Numbered from the stretch's first letter, positions 37,657 through 49,511 are shown. The stretch is 64,000 nt of DNA from Nocardiopsis kunsanensis DSM 44524 (GCF_000340965.1 NZ_ANAY01000035.1:1-64000), one strand, 5' to 3'. Made by a program: numbers and translations. Notes: a model not told the origin generated them from the letters alone.

Positions 37657-39948
37657 ATGAACGCCGTCTCTCCGATCTGCCTCATTGACCTCGCCCCCGC
37701 TCTGCGTTGGTCGAAGTCGCCGGACGTGGCATCCCTGCTGCACCACGACCGACTCGTCGAGGGGTGGTGGAACTCCCTGCCCGTCGCCCGTGTCCTGGAG
37801 ATCGCCGGACCGCCCTGGCTCGCGCACAGCCTCGCGCGTCTGGCGGTCGAGCAGTGGGAACACGTGCCCCTGGTGGAGTTCCTGCCCAGCTTGCGCGGTC
37901 AACAGGTCGAGTGCGGCGAGCTCGCAGAACCGGTCCGCACCGCGGTCTCCTCCACAGCAGGCCACTGGGAGCGGCTCGTCAACGCTTCCCCACAGGAGAT
38001 CGACTCCTGGTCGCTGCGTGAGTGCCGCGCCATCGACGTGGTCAGTACGGTCGCCTGGCGGGCACTGCGCCCCTGCGGCAACCTGCCCACCGGCCCGACC
38101 CCCTCCCCGGCTCTCATGCTGGAGGCGGTGCGTACCATCTCCCACTGGCTGCCCGAGTCCGCACCCGAACACGTACGCGACGCCCTGGACTACCTGAACA
38201 CGGCCACCAACGCCGACGGCCTCCCCCCGGAGGACGCGACCGAGGGCAGCAGCGGGCCTCCCCAGACCCCGGCCACACGGGCCATCCGCACCCTGCGTGC
38301 GCTGCGGGCCCAGCGCGACCGCGAGGAGCAGAGCCAGGACGGACACGAGAGCACCGGGAGCCGGTACGAGGCCTCGGCGAGCGAGCAGTCTCCCGCGAAC
38401 GGCATGGTCAGCTCCGCTGCCATGATCCCCGAGACGGCGCACGAGAGCTCCCCGGCCGGGACCGAGGCGGAGGAACCCGGCGGCACCGACCTGCGTTCGC
38501 GGTTCCGCAGCTCCCTGCTCGGCCCCGGACGTACCCTGCGCCGTCCGAGCTTCGGCCCGCCCAAAGCCATGCGCGCCGAAACCGAGGAGGCACCCGAGGC
38601 GCCCGCGTTGGGCGACCACCCCCTCGTCGACCAGACCGAACAGATGATCCGTTCCTGGCCCGAGCTGGAACGCACGGTGGCCGCCGAACGCCTCTTCGCG
38701 ACCGACCCCATCAGCATCCGGGTGCTCTCCGAACAGCTCTCGGTGGACGTCAACGACATCCGCTCCGCACAGCGCAAGGTCGAGGAGCGCCTGCTGACCT
38801 GGCTGAACTCGGCGGAGGGCGCTTCACTCACCAAGCATCTGCGCGACCTGTCCGAGCAGCTGGGCACCGCTACCACCATCGACCGGCTCATCAACGCCCA
38901 CGCCGACCATCCCGTGGACGTTCCCACCCTGCAGACGCCCATGTGGCGAGTGGTCATCACCCTGTTCACCGACCGCCGTATGCACAACGGCTGGCTCATC
39001 GCCGACGACCCCAACCGGCTACGCTGGCAGACCCGGGAGATGGTCACCGACGCACCCAACCTCACCGATGCCGGCAACCGGCTGGCCCGTATCGGTATCC
39101 GCCAGCCCGAGCTGCGCGCCTGGCTGCTGAGCACCCCGGGGATCAACATCCGCGACGGGCACGTGTTCGTCGACCCCTCCGTGCCCATGGAGGCCCCGGC
39201 CGCCCCCACGTCCGCGCCCCAGGGCACGGACGGTGCCATGACCGAGAACGGGCTGCCGATCCGCCGCCGCCCCGAGGAGCAGGCGCCCGCCCAACCACAG
39301 GAGCCGTACACGCCCCAGCACGGTCACGAGCCCGCACCGCAGCCCGCCCCCGTGCCGCCGACAGCATCTCCGGCCACACCTGCCGCGCCGGCTGCGGCCC
39401 ACCAGGGCCCCGGCGCCCCCTCCACGTCCGCGCGCTGCTTCCGCGCCCCGGACGGGCGTTGGTGGCACCGCGTCGACATCACCGCCGACCACCTCAACGG
39501 CGCCCCGGTGGCCGTTCCCACGGGTTACGCCACCCATCTGGGCCTGCAGCCGGGCCGCCTGCTGTGCCTGACCGCGCCCGGCGCCGACCTGCTGGTGCTG
39601 GTCTGGCGCGACCACCCGGCCTTCGACTCGCTGCGCCCGCTCCTGCGCCGCCAGGCCGCCCAGCCCGGCGACCGCATGTTCATCACCGTCTCCGGCGACC
39701 GCCTGGACGCACGCAAGCTCCCGGCCACGGACATGAGCGGGTTCTCCCCGGCCGCGCGGGCCCTGCACCTGAGCGGGTACACGGCGCCGGCCTCCACCGA
39801 GGAGGCGCTGCGGATCCTGTCGCGGCGCATCACCGACTCCGACGAGAGCGCCCTGCCCGACCCGCAGTCTCTGCTGGAGCACCTCTCGCGCCGCGGCGAC
39901 GAGGACATCGCCCAGGAGCTGCGCACGGGGCTCTTCGCCACACGCTGA
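37657..39948 (+). CDS. Large unrecognised protein with sigma-region-4-like HTH
   Basis: The 763-residue protein has a helical N-terminal part (about 1-185), a Ser/Glu/Pro-rich linker (about 185-325), a middle part (about 335-510) with FATDPISIRVLSEQLSVDVN followed by DIRSAQRKVEERLLTWL, similar in layout to sigma-70 region 4 helix-turn-helix, a Pro/Ala/Gln-rich linker (about 515-590), and a C-terminal domain (RWWHRVDITADHLNGAPVAVPTGYATHLGL) ending in a helical stretch. It is soluble. It is probably DNA-binding, but the function is not known. ATG 37657 lacks a clear SD. Confidence 0.75.
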   Translation: MNAVSPICLIDLAPALRWSKSPDVASLLHHDRLVEGWWNSLPVARVLEIAGPPWLAHSLARLAVEQWEHVPLVEFLPSLRGQQVECGELAEPVRTAVSSTAGHWERLVNASPQEIDSWSLRECRAIDVVSTVAWRALRPCGNLPTGPTPSPALMLEAVRTISHWLPESAPEHVRDALDYLNTATNADGLPPEDATEGSSGPPQTPATRAIRTLRALRAQRDREEQSQDGHESTGSRYEASASEQSPANGMVSSAAMIPETAHESSPAGTEAEEPGGTDLRSRFRSSLLGPGRTLRRPSFGPPKAMRAETEEAPEAPALGDHPLVDQTEQMIRSWPELERTVAAERLFATDPISIRVLSEQLSVDVNDIRSAQRKVEERLLTWLNSAEGASLTKHLRDLSEQLGTATTIDRLINAHADHPVDVPTLQTPMWRVVITLFTDRRMHNGWLIADDPNRLRWQTREMVTDAPNLTDAGNRLARIGIRQPELRAWLLSTPGINIRDGHVFVDPSVPMEAPAAPTSAPQGTDGAMTENGLPIRRRPEEQAPAQPQEPYTPQHGHEPAPQPAPVPPTASPATPAAPAAAHQGPGAPSTSARCFRAPDGRWWHRVDITADHLNGAPVAVPTGYATHLGLQPGRLLCLTAPGADLLVLVWRDHPAFDSLRPLLRRQAAQPGDRMFITVSGDRLDARKLPATDMSGFSPAARALHLSGYTAPASTEEALRILSRRITDSDESALPDPQSLLEHLSRRGDEDIAQELRTGLFATR

Positions 39949-39960
39949 CACACGTCCTCG

Positions 39961-40005
39961 TGTGCGAAAGGGCCGGGACCCCGTGGGTCCCGGCCCTTTC
40001 GCACA
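39961..40005. terminator. Perfect 21-bp bidirectional terminator hairpin
   Basis: A 21-bp perfect stem (39961-39981 with 39985-40005; arm begins TGTGCGAAAGGGCCGGG) with a CGT loop lies between two convergent genes, 12 bases from each stop. CTTTCGCACA on one side is a partial U-tract for the plus strand. Confidence 0.85.
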
Positions 40006-40016
40006 CTCGGGTCACC

Positions 40017-40382
40017 TCAGACGTTGAAGCCCAGCATCCGCAGCTGGTCCCGCCCGTCGTCGGTGATCTTGTCCGGGCCCCACGGCGGCATCCAGACCCA
40101 GTTGATCTTGACCTCGCGCCCGAACTCGTCGAGCGCACCGTTGGCCTGGTCCTCGATGACGTCGGTCAGCGGGCAGGCCGCGCTGGTCAGGGTCATGTCC
40201 AGAGTGATGGACGAGTCGTCGGTGTTGACCCCGTAGAGCAGACCCAGGTCGACGATGTTGATCCCCAGCTCGGGGTCGATCACGTCCTTGAGCGCCTCAG
40301 CGACCTCTTCGGCCAGCTGCTCCTGCTCGGGGGAGGCCGCCGTTTCGGGGGCCTCGGTGGTGGTCGTCTCGTTCTCGCTCAT
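40017..40382 (-). CDS. sufT: Metal-sulfur cluster assembly factor (DUF59/SufT-like)
   Basis: The 121-residue protein has VIDPELGINIVDLGLLYGV and the conserved Cys in LTSAACPLTDVIEDQ, plus VWMPPWGPDKITDDGRDQLRMLGF, the MIP18-type (DUF59) hallmarks. It assists Fe-S cluster maturation together with the SUF machinery (Rv1466-type in mycobacteria). ATG overlaps the sufU stop by one base, so it is the last gene of the SUF operon. The N-terminal 20 residues are Thr/Glu-rich. Confidence 0.93.
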   Translation of the reverse strand: MSENETTTTEAPETAASPEQEQLAEEVAEALKDVIDPELGINIVDLGLLYGVNTDDSSITLDMTLTSAACPLTDVIEDQANGALDEFGREVKINWVWMPPWGPDKITDDGRDQLRMLGFNV

Positions 40383-40855
40383 CAGACGCCTTCCTTGTCC
40401 AAAGACTTCGACACCGCGTCCTTCCAGGCCATCCAGCCCAGGAGCGCGCACTTGATCCGAGCCGGGTACTGCGACACCCCGGCGAACGCCACGGCGTCGT
40501 CCAGGACGTCCTCGTCCGGCTCGCCCTTGCCCTTGGACTGCATCAGCTCGGTGAATGCGTCCAGAGTCTGCATCCCCTCGGCGACGGTCCGGCCGATCAG
40601 CAGATCGGTCAGGACCGAGGTGCTCGCCTGGCTGATGGAGCACCCCATGCTGTCGTAGGAGACATCGGCGACGGTGGCCTCCTCGTCGAGTGCGCCACCG
40701 TCCCCGGGGGTCAGCGTGACCCGGAGCGTCACCTCGTCACCGCACGTCGGGTTGACGTGGTGCGCCTCACCGTTGTGCGGATCCCGCAGCCCTTTGTTGT
40801 GCGGGTTCCGGTAGTGGTCCAGGATGATCTCCTGGTACATCGCGTCCAACTGCAT
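40382..40855 (-). CDS. sufU: SUF system NifU-like scaffold/sulfur transfer protein
   Basis: The 157-residue protein shows the zinc/Cys set of SufU: Cys38 and Asp40 (NPTCGDE), Cys72 (MGCSISQAS) and Cys136 (RIKCALL), with the insert typical of SufU rather than IscU. It accepts sulfur from SufS. Gene starts three bases after the sufS stop. Confidence 0.95.
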   Translation of the reverse strand: MQLDAMYQEIILDHYRNPHNKGLRDPHNGEAHHVNPTCGDEVTLRVTLTPGDGGALDEEATVADVSYDSMGCSISQASTSVLTDLLIGRTVAEGMQTLDAFTELMQSKGKGEPDEDVLDDAVAFAGVSQYPARIKCALLGWMAWKDAVSKSLDKEGV

Positions 40856-40857
40856 GG

Positions 40858-42924
<2,067 letters not shown>

Positions 42925-42932
42925 GTCAAGCC

Positions 42933-43268
42933 TCAGGAATTCTCTCGGTCGAGGGAGACGAGCACGTCGTCGCCGTCGAGCTTCACGTCGTAGGTGGGGA
43001 CCGCCTTGGTCGCGGGCGGGTTCAGCGGAGCGCCGGAGCGCAGGTCGAAGCACGACCCGTGCAGCCAGCACTCGATGGTGCCGTCCTCGACCTCGCCCTC
43101 GGAGAGGGCGACCTCGGCGTGGGAGCACACGTCCCTTACCGCGAACACCTCGCCCTCACTGCGAACCAGGGCGATCGGGGTCTCGTCGTCGGTCTCGATC
43201 CCCAGAACCCCCTCGTCGGGGATCTCGTCGAGCTCGGCGACCTTGACCCAGTGCGCGGACTCACTCAT
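42933..43268 (-). CDS. Rieske-type ferredoxin (non-heme iron oxygenase ferredoxin subunit)
   Basis: The 111-residue protein has the Rieske cluster motifs CSHAEVAL and CWLHGSCFDL (C-x-H and C-x-x-H arrangement). Located between sufD and sufC, it is a standing component of actinobacterial SUF operons and may feed electrons during cluster assembly; its precise partner is unknown. Start overlaps the sufD stop by 8 bases (ATGAGTGA). Confidence 0.93.
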   Translation of the reverse strand: MSESAHWVKVAELDEIPDEGVLGIETDDETPIALVRSEGEVFAVRDVCSHAEVALSEGEVEDGTIECWLHGSCFDLRSGAPLNPPATKAVPTYDVKLDGDDVLVSLDRENS

Positions 43269-44430
43269 GGGCGGCCAGCTTCTGTTCGACCTTCTCCATG
43301 ATCTCCTCGCGCAGGTCCTCGATCGGGATCCGGTTGATGAGCTCCAGGAAGTAGCCCCGGATGACCAGGCGACGGGCCTCCTCTTCCGGGATCCCGCGCG
43401 AACGCAGGTAGAAGAGGTGGATCTCGTCCAGGCGCCCGGTCGCGGAGGCGTGCCCTGCGCCCTCGACCTCACCGGTGAAGATCTCCAGGTTCGGCACCGA
43501 GTCCACGCGGGTGTCGTCGGTGAGCTGGAGGTTCCGGTTGATCTCGTAGGAGTCGGTGCCGGTGGTGCCCTCACCGATGATCACGTCACCGATCCACACG
43601 GCGTGGGCGTCCTTGCCGCTGAGTGCGCCCTTGTACTCCACACGCGAGCGGGTGTTGGAGACGTTGTGGTCGATGAGCGAACGGTGCTCGTGGTGCTGGC
43701 CGTCACTGCTGAAGTACAGGCCGTAGAGCTCGGCGTTGGCGCCGCGGTCCTTGTAGGCCACCTTCGGGGAGAGCCGCACCAGGTCACCGCCGAGCGTGAC
43801 CACGATCGACTTGAACGTGCCGTCCTTCTCGACCTGGGCGTTGTGCTGGGTGACGTCGACGGCGTCGCCGTCCCAGTCCTGCACGCTGACCAGGGTCAGA
43901 CGGGCACCCTCCCCCACGTGCAGGTCGAGGTTGCCGGCTCGCACGCCGGTACCGGTCTGCTTGAGGACCACGATCGCCTCGGCCATCGGCTCGAGCTCGA
44001 TGAGGTACTGGTCGAAGCGCGTGCCGCCCTGGGCCTGGCGCTCGATCGTGATCGGGCGCTCCAGGGCGGTGCCCTTGGCCACGGTCAGGACCGTTGCCTC
44101 CTCGAAGGAGCTGTGGGCCTGGGCGGTCACCCGGTCCGCGGGCAGGCCCGCGGTGCGCAGGCGCGCGTCGTCACGGCCGACCTTCTCGACGGTCACGCCC
44201 TCGGGGGCGTCCACGTCGAGCTTGTCGACACCGTCGGCCTCGCCCTTGAAGTCGTGCAGGCCCTTCATACGGCGCAGCGGAGTGAAACGCCACTCCTCCT
44301 CGCGGCCGTTGGGAACGGGGAAGTCGTTCACGTCGAAGGACCCGTGGGTCGCAAGCTTGGAGAACGGGATCTCCCCGAGGCCGTGGCTATGGGCCTTGGG
44401 TTCGGTGCTCGGGCTGGTCAACTTAACCAA
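43261..44430 (-). CDS. sufD: Fe-S cluster assembly protein SufD
   Basis: The 389-residue scaffold protein has [11 protein letters not shown] near the start, the beta-helical core, and [26 protein letters not shown] at the end, which is the conserved SufB/SufD C-terminal segment. It forms a complex with SufB and SufC. The start is TTG 44430 with AAGGAG nearby, overlapping the sufB stop by 8 bases; TTG 44421 is an alternative. Confidence 0.95.
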   Translation of the reverse strand: MVKLTSPSTEPKAHSHGLGEIPFSKLATHGSFDVNDFPVPNGREEEWRFTPLRRMKGLHDFKGEADGVDKLDVDAPEGVTVEKVGRDDARLRTAGLPADRVTAQAHSSFEEATVLTVAKGTALERPITIERQAQGGTRFDQYLIELEPMAEAIVVLKQTGTGVRAGNLDLHVGEGARLTLVSVQDWDGDAVDVTQHNAQVEKDGTFKSIVVTLGGDLVRLSPKVAYKDRGANAELYGLYFSSDGQHHEHRSLIDHNVSNTRSRVEYKGALSGKDAHAVWIGDVIIGEGTTGTDSYEINRNLQLTDDTRVDSVPNLEIFTGEVEGAGHASATGRLDEIHLFYLRSRGIPEEEARRLVIRGYFLELINRIPIEDLREEIMEKVEQKLAAHE

Positions 44431-45835
44431 CCGCTCCTTCCATCTGAAGCTCGATCAGTCGGTTCAGTTCCAGCGCGTACTCCATGGGAAGCTCACGCGC
44501 GATGGGCTCGACGAACCCGCGCACGATCATGCCCATGGCCTCTTCCTCTTCCATGCCCCGGCTCATCAGGTAGAAGAGCTGGTCCTCGCTGACCTTGGAG
44601 ACGGTCGCCTCGTGCGCGAGTTCGGCGTCGTCCTCGCGCAGGTCGTTGTAGGGGTATGTGTCCGAACGGCTGATCGTGTCGATCAGCAACGCGTCGCACT
44701 CGACCGAGGACTTGGCGGTGCTGGCTCCCTCCTGCACCTGGATCAGCCCCCGGTAGGAGGAGCGTCCGCCGCCGCGTGCCACCGACTTCGACACGACCTT
44801 CGAGGAGGTGTTGGGCGCGCAGTGCACCATCTTGGAGCCGGTGTCCTGGTGCTGGCCCTCGCTGGCGAAGGCGATCGACAGGGTCTCGCCCTTGGCGTGC
44901 TCGCCCATGAGGTAGACGGCCGGGTACTTCATCGTGACCTGGGAACCGATGTTGCCGTCGATCCATTCCATGGTCGCGCCCTCTTCGGCGATGGCGCGCT
45001 TGGTGACCAGGTTGAAGACGTTGTTCGACCAGTTCTGGATGGTCGTGTAACGGCAACGGGCGTTCTTCTTGACGATGATCTCGACGACGGCCGAGTGCAG
45101 CGAGTCCGACTTGTAGATCGGCGCGGTGCAGCCCTCGACGTAGTGGACGTAGGCGCCCTCGTCGACGATGATCAGGGTCCGCTCGAACTGGCCCATGTTC
45201 TCGGTGTTGATCCGGAAGTAGGCCTGCAGCGGGATCTCCACGTGCACGTTCTTGGGAACGTAGATGAAGGACCCACCACTCCACACGGCGGTGTTGAGCG
45301 CGGAGAACTTGTTGTCACCGGGCGGGATGACGGAGCCGAAGTACTCCTCGAAGATCTCCGGGTGCTCCTTGAGCGCGGTGTCGGTGTCCAGGAAGAGGAC
45401 GCCCTGCTCCTCCAGGTCCTCACGGATCTGGTGGTAGACGACCTCGGACTCGTACTGCGCGGCGACACCGGCGACCAGGCGCTGCTTCTCCGCCTCGGGG
45501 ATACCCAGCTTGTCGTAGGTGTTCTTGATGTCCTCGGGCAGGTCCTCCCAGGAGGTGGCCTGCTGCTCCGTGGACCGCACGAAGTACTTGATGTTGTCGA
45601 AGTCGATGTTGGACAGGTCCGCGCCCCACTGGGGCATCGGCTTCTTGTCGAAGAGCCTGAGCGACTTGAGGCGGAGCTTGGTCATCCACTCCGGCTCGTC
45701 CTTCTTGGCGGAGATGTCGCGGACGACCTCTTCGTTGATACCACGGCGGGCCGAAGCCCCGGCCTCATCCGAGTCGGACCAGCCGTACTCGTAAGTCCCC
45801 AGCCCTTCGAGCTCGGGGTGCGCGATAGACGTCAT
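44423..45835 (-). CDS. sufB: Fe-S cluster assembly protein SufB
   Basis: The 470-residue protein has [22 protein letters not shown] with the conserved Cys, [25 protein letters not shown], and the C-terminal [28 protein letters not shown], as in SufB. It is the main scaffold of the SUF complex. It is the first structural gene after sufR, with a GAGGA-type SD (AGGAGGAGTCC). Confidence 0.97.
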   Translation of the reverse strand: MTSIAHPELEGLGTYEYGWSDSDEAGASARRGINEEVVRDISAKKDEPEWMTKLRLKSLRLFDKKPMPQWGADLSNIDFDNIKYFVRSTEQQATSWEDLPEDIKNTYDKLGIPEAEKQRLVAGVAAQYESEVVYHQIREDLEEQGVLFLDTDTALKEHPEIFEEYFGSVIPPGDNKFSALNTAVWSGGSFIYVPKNVHVEIPLQAYFRINTENMGQFERTLIIVDEGAYVHYVEGCTAPIYKSDSLHSAVVEIIVKKNARCRYTTIQNWSNNVFNLVTKRAIAEEGATMEWIDGNIGSQVTMKYPAVYLMGEHAKGETLSIAFASEGQHQDTGSKMVHCAPNTSSKVVSKSVARGGGRSSYRGLIQVQEGASTAKSSVECDALLIDTISRSDTYPYNDLREDDAELAHEATVSKVSEDQLFYLMSRGMEEEEAMGMIVRGFVEPIARELPMEYALELNRLIELQMEGAVG

Positions 45836-45854
45836 GCGCGGACTCCTCCTGGAC

Positions 45855-46631
45855 TCAGACGTCCTCGTGGGACGATCTTCCGTCCGCCGGACGGCGGACG
45901 CTGTCGGTCGCGGGGCTGTGGTCCTCCCCGCTCACGGCGTCATCCCGAGGGGTGACGTGGGTGGTGCACACACCGTCGCCGTGGGCGATGGTGGCCAACC
46001 TGCGCACCGGTGTGCCCAACAGCCGCGAGAAGGCCTCGATCTCGGCCTCGCAGAGCTGCGGGAACTCCGCGGCCACATGCGCGACGGGACAATGGTGTTG
46101 GCAGAGCTGATCGCCGCCTCCGGGTGCGGGCGCCCGGCCCGCTGTGGCGGCGTAGCCGTCGTTGGACAGTGCCTGGGCCAGCAGGTGGACGCGGTCCTCG
46201 GGCGGGACCGAGTTCAGCAGGGGCTCGTAGCGCTGTTCCAGATCGGCGACCTGACTGCGGGCGAACTCGCTCACTGCCTCGGGACCGGCGGTCTGCGCCA
46301 GAAAGCGCAGTGCACCGGAGGCGAGATCGTCGTAGGCGTGGACGAAGGCGTCACGGCCGGCCTCGGTGATGGCGAACACGCGCGCAGGCCTTCCCCTGCG
46401 GCGGCGGCCGCCATGGGGCCGGGCGTCGCGTCCCTCGACCATGCCCTCGCCGGTCAGGTTGTCGAGGTGGCGGCGGATGGCCGCCGGCGTGAGCCCGAGC
46501 TGCTCGCCGAGGTCGGCTGCGGTGATCGGGCCCTTCTCCAGAATGAGCCGGGCCACACGCGCGCGCGTACCGTTCTCGGCCCCGCGCTCGGGACCGCTCG
46601 GAGGACGGGGCATGCTGGATGCGTCCGACAT
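45855..46631 (-). CDS. sufR: Fe-S cluster-sensing regulator of the suf operon
   Basis: The 258-residue protein has an N-terminal winged helix ([36 protein letters not shown]) and a C-terminal Cys cluster: Cys177, Cys181, Cys194 and Cys222, expected to bind an Fe-S cluster so that the protein represses the operon when clusters are plentiful. It lies at the head of the suf genes on the same strand, 19 bases before sufB. C-terminal 30 residues are Asp/Ser-rich and poorly conserved. Confidence 0.93.
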   Translation of the reverse strand: MSDASSMPRPPSGPERGAENGTRARVARLILEKGPITAADLGEQLGLTPAAIRRHLDNLTGEGMVEGRDARPHGGRRRRGRPARVFAITEAGRDAFVHAYDDLASGALRFLAQTAGPEAVSEFARSQVADLEQRYEPLLNSVPPEDRVHLLAQALSNDGYAATAGRAPAPGGGDQLCQHHCPVAHVAAEFPQLCEAEIEAFSRLLGTPVRRLATIAHGDGVCTTHVTPRDDAVSGEDHSPATDSVRRPADGRSSHEDV

Positions 46632-46681
46632 ACGGCCCCCCTTCGGTCCTACGGCTCTTCGGAGTGTCCAAATTGATTAGA

Positions 46682-46695
46682 CAACATCAGTGTGG
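46682..46695 (-). promoter_or_regulatory. Candidate SufR operator
   Basis: CAAC-ATCAGT-GTGG is one mismatch from CAAC-N6-GTTG, which I recall as the Streptomyces SufR motif. It is 51 bases upstream of sufR, in an AT-rich patch (CAAATTGATTAGACAAC). GCCTA-N12-TAGGC nearby is another small dyad. Confidence 0.4.
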
Positions 46696-46949
46696 CCTAA
46701 ATCGGTCCGGCTAGGCAAACGCATCTCCATGCCTTTCATCACGCAGGCCAGCCTTGCCTTAGTGGGACTTCGCGGGATCGGCACACCAAGGGTTGAAAGG
46801 ACAGGCGGCGCCCGAACATTCCCGACGTCCACATGTTGAGACATTTGACCACCATGCGGGCGCCTGGGACCGCTCTCCGTCCCCTCACCCCTGCCTTCGG
46901 ACCCGGGGCGGTGAGAGCCTGCCGCCGGGCGCACGTAGACTCTGGCCCC

Positions 46950-47888
46950 ATGGAAACAGCCGCGGTCGAGGTCGTCGACCTGGTCAAGCGCTACGGCGCC
47001 AAAACCGCAGTCACCGGCCTCACATTCACCGCGCGGCGGGGAGCGGTGACGGCACTGCTGGGACCCAACGGCGCGGGCAAGACCAGCACGATCGAGATCT
47101 GCGAAGGCTTCCGCCACTCCGACGGCGGACACGTGCGCGTCCTGGGCCTGGACCCCCGGGCCGACTCCGGTGCACTCAAACCACGCGTGGGTGTGATGCC
47201 CCAGTCCGGGGGCGTACCCACCGGAGCCCGCGCCGGAGAATGGCTGCGCCTGATGGCGTCCTTCCACGCCCGCCCCATCGACCCCGAGCTGCTCCTGACC
47301 CGCCTGGGACTGACCTCGGCTGCGAACACCCCCTTCCGGCGCCTCTCCGGCGGACAACAGCAGCGCCTGTCCCTGGCCTGCGCCGTCATCGGCCGCCCCG
47401 AACTGGTCTTCCTCGACGAACCCACCGCGGGCCTGGACCCCCAGGCGCGCATGGCCACCTGGGACCTGGTCACCACTCTGCGCGAGGCCGGGGTCGCCGT
47501 CATCCTCTCCACCCACCACATGGAAGAGGCCGAACGCCTCTCCGACCACGTGATCATCATCGACCGCGGCGCCGTCGTCGCCGAGGGCACCCCCGAGGCC
47601 CTCACCGGCGGCCACCGTGAAGTCTGCTTCTCCACCCACGCCCGTCTCGACACCGGCTCCCTGCGTTCGGCCCTGCCCCCCGGAACCACCGTGACCAGCA
47701 CCCACAACGGTGATCGCCACGACCACGTGGTCCGGCCCGAGGACCCGGAAGGGGCCGGACCGGAGTTCCTGGCCGCCGTCACTGCCTGGTGCGCCTCCTC
47801 CGGCGTCCTTGCCGAGGACCTGCGTGTCAGGCGCCGTACCCTCGAAGACGTCTTCCTCGAACTCACCGGCCGGGAACTGCGGGATTGA
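46950..47888 (+). CDS. ABC transporter ATP-binding protein
   Basis: The 312-residue ATPase has GPNGAGKTS (Walker A), LSGGQQQRLSLA (signature) and LVFLDEPTAGLD (Walker B). It pairs with the permease that begins directly after it. Similar systems sit beside sufR and ctaA in streptomycetes and are thought to export small molecules or antibiotics; substrate unknown. ATG 46950 has TAGACT 13 bases before it and no SD, which fits a leaderless message. Confidence 0.93.
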   Translation: METAAVEVVDLVKRYGAKTAVTGLTFTARRGAVTALLGPNGAGKTSTIEICEGFRHSDGGHVRVLGLDPRADSGALKPRVGVMPQSGGVPTGARAGEWLRLMASFHARPIDPELLLTRLGLTSAANTPFRRLSGGQQQRLSLACAVIGRPELVFLDEPTAGLDPQARMATWDLVTTLREAGVAVILSTHHMEEAERLSDHVIIIDRGAVVAEGTPEALTGGHREVCFSTHARLDTGSLRSALPPGTTVTSTHNGDRHDHVVRPEDPEGAGPEFLAAVTAWCASSGVLAEDLRVRRRTLEDVFLELTGRELRD

Positions 47889-48719
47889 ATGACCGAGCAC
47901 ACCACCACTTCCTCCACCGCCGACAGCGGCACACCCGGCACCGGCGACGCCGCACTGTTCCGCCCCGACCCCGGGGCGGCGCCCCTGTGGCGCATGGTGC
48001 TCGCACAAGCCGGTATGGAACTGCGCATCATGCTGCGCCACGGCGAGCAGCTGCTGCTGACCATGGTCATCCCCGTCCTGCTCCTGATCGGCTTCACCGT
48101 CACCCCCGTCCTGGACATGGGCGAGGGCGCGCGCGTGGACGTACTCACACCCGGTGTGCTGGCGCTGGCGGTGATGTCGACCGCCTTCACCGGTCTTGCC
48201 ATCGGCACCGGCTTCGAACGCCGCTACGGGGTACTCAAACGCCTGGGGGCCACCCCGCTGTCCCGGTTCGGCCTCCTGGCCGCCAAGACCCTGGCGGTAC
48301 TGGCGATCCAGGCGATCCAGGCCGTGGTGCTGTGCACCGTGGCACTGGCCCTGGGGTGGTCGCCCGCGCTCACCTCCGCAGCCGTCGCGGGGGCGCTGGC
48401 ACTGGTGCTGATGGCCACGGCCGCGTTCAGCTCGCTGGCCCTGCTCATGGCCGGAACCCTGCGCGCCGAAGCCACGCTGGCCGGCGCCAACCTGGTCTAC
48501 GTGCTCATGCTGGGCCTGGGCGGAGTGCTGTTCCCGACCAGTACCTTCCCCGGACCGATGGAACAGGTGGTCGCGGCCCTGCCGATCACCGCGCTCAGTT
48601 CCGGGCTGCGCAGCACCCTGGTGGAGGGCTCGCTGCCCTCGTTGGGGGCGTTCGTGGTCCTGGCGGTGTGGGCGACCGTGTGCGCCTTGCTCGCCGCACG
48701 CCTGTTCCGCTGGGAATAG
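47889..48719 (+). CDS. ABC transporter permease (ABC-2 type)
   Basis: The 276-residue protein has six hydrophobic segments and the ABC-2 loop GTGFERRYGVLKRLGATPLSRF. It starts one base after the ATPase stop, so the two form an operon. The N-terminal 30 residues are hydrophilic. A heme- or drug-type export function is inferred from context only. Confidence 0.92.
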   Translation: MTEHTTTSSTADSGTPGTGDAALFRPDPGAAPLWRMVLAQAGMELRIMLRHGEQLLLTMVIPVLLLIGFTVTPVLDMGEGARVDVLTPGVLALAVMSTAFTGLAIGTGFERRYGVLKRLGATPLSRFGLLAAKTLAVLAIQAIQAVVLCTVALALGWSPALTSAAVAGALALVLMATAAFSSLALLMAGTLRAEATLAGANLVYVLMLGLGGVLFPTSTFPGPMEQVVAALPITALSSGLRSTLVEGSLPSLGAFVVLAVWATVCALLAARLFRWE

Positions 48720-48728
48720 GGGCGGCGG

Positions 48729-49511
48729 TCAGCCCGGCTGGGAGGTTCGGCGGTCGTCGCCGCCGTTGCCGTCTCCGTTTCCACTGCCGTCTCCGGGCCC
48801 TTCCTCCGGGGGCGGGTCCAGCGGCAACAGACGCCACTTCTGGTGCGGCTGGCCGGCGTCGGTGTCCTCCACCACCCGGGAACCGTTCTCCGGGTTCCCG
48901 TCCTGGCTCCCCAGAGCGCTGCGGGTCTCCCGGTTGACGAGCCGGGCCGAACCGTCCTGCATCTCCACCACGATCCAGTGCTGGGTGGGCTCACTGTCAC
49001 GTTCCCCGAGCACCAGACCCGGATCGTCGGGGGCCTCGGCGACTTCCACGAGCTTGCCGCTCTGCACACCCTCGATCTCCACGTGGGTGTCGTCGACCAC
49101 GTGGAAACGCCACTGCTGGTTGCCCTCGTCGTGGCGGTCCCACAGGTGGATCGGGGCGCCGGCGTCCGTCGAGCCGCCCGCCACGTCCATGACCCGGTCA
49201 CCGTGGACGTTCTGCAGCACGTGCGTGGCGCCGGGTTCCACGCCCTCCGGCAGCGGGTCGGGCTCCGGTTCCGGTTCGGGCTCCTCCGCCCCCTCCGCCT
49301 CCTCCGGCCCGTCGGAGGGGGCCACGAGGAGGCCGGAGGAGACCTCCAGTTCGTCCTCCTCGACCTCCTCCAGCCCGCTGACGGCCGCCCCCACCGCGTA
49401 ACCGCCCACGGTCACTCCCAGCAGCAGCGCCAGCGCACCGGCCACCATGGGCCGGCGCGGGGCCCGGCGCTCCTCGGCATCGTCGTGGAAACGGGATCGG
49501 AATGAGGACAT
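48729..49511 (-). CDS. Membrane-anchored protein with ricin-B lectin domain
   Basis: The 260-residue protein has an N-terminal transmembrane helix (about 22-45), a Glu/Pro-rich linker (EPEPEPEPDPLPEG), and a ricin-type beta-trefoil with the QxW repeats GNQQWRF, TQHWIVV and HQKWRLL. The end is Gly/Asp/Asn-rich. It probably binds carbohydrate or a surface ligand outside the cell. ATG 49511 has GGAG 11 bases upstream. It is convergent with the ABC permease. Confidence 0.87.
   Translation of the reverse strand: MSSFRSRFHDDAEERRAPRRPMVAGALALLLGVTVGGYAVGAAVSGLEEVEEDELEVSSGLLVAPSDGPEEAEGAEEPEPEPEPDPLPEGVEPGATHVLQNVHGDRVMDVAGGSTDAGAPIHLWDRHDEGNQQWRFHVVDDTHVEIEGVQSGKLVEVAEAPDDPGLVLGERDSEPTQHWIVVEMQDGSARLVNRETRSALGSQDGNPENGSRVVEDTDAGQPHQKWRLLPLDPPPEEGPGDGSGNGDGNGGDDRRTSQPG

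Noticed and set aside
37370-37660. GTG frame at 37370-37660
   Set aside because: The SD would abut the start, and the translation is Pro/Arg-rich low-complexity.
46695-46790. Possible iron box (IdeR/DmdR) upstream of the ABC operon
   Set aside because: CCTTGCCTTAG and GCTAGGC resemble half sites but no 19-bp dyad of the required form is present.
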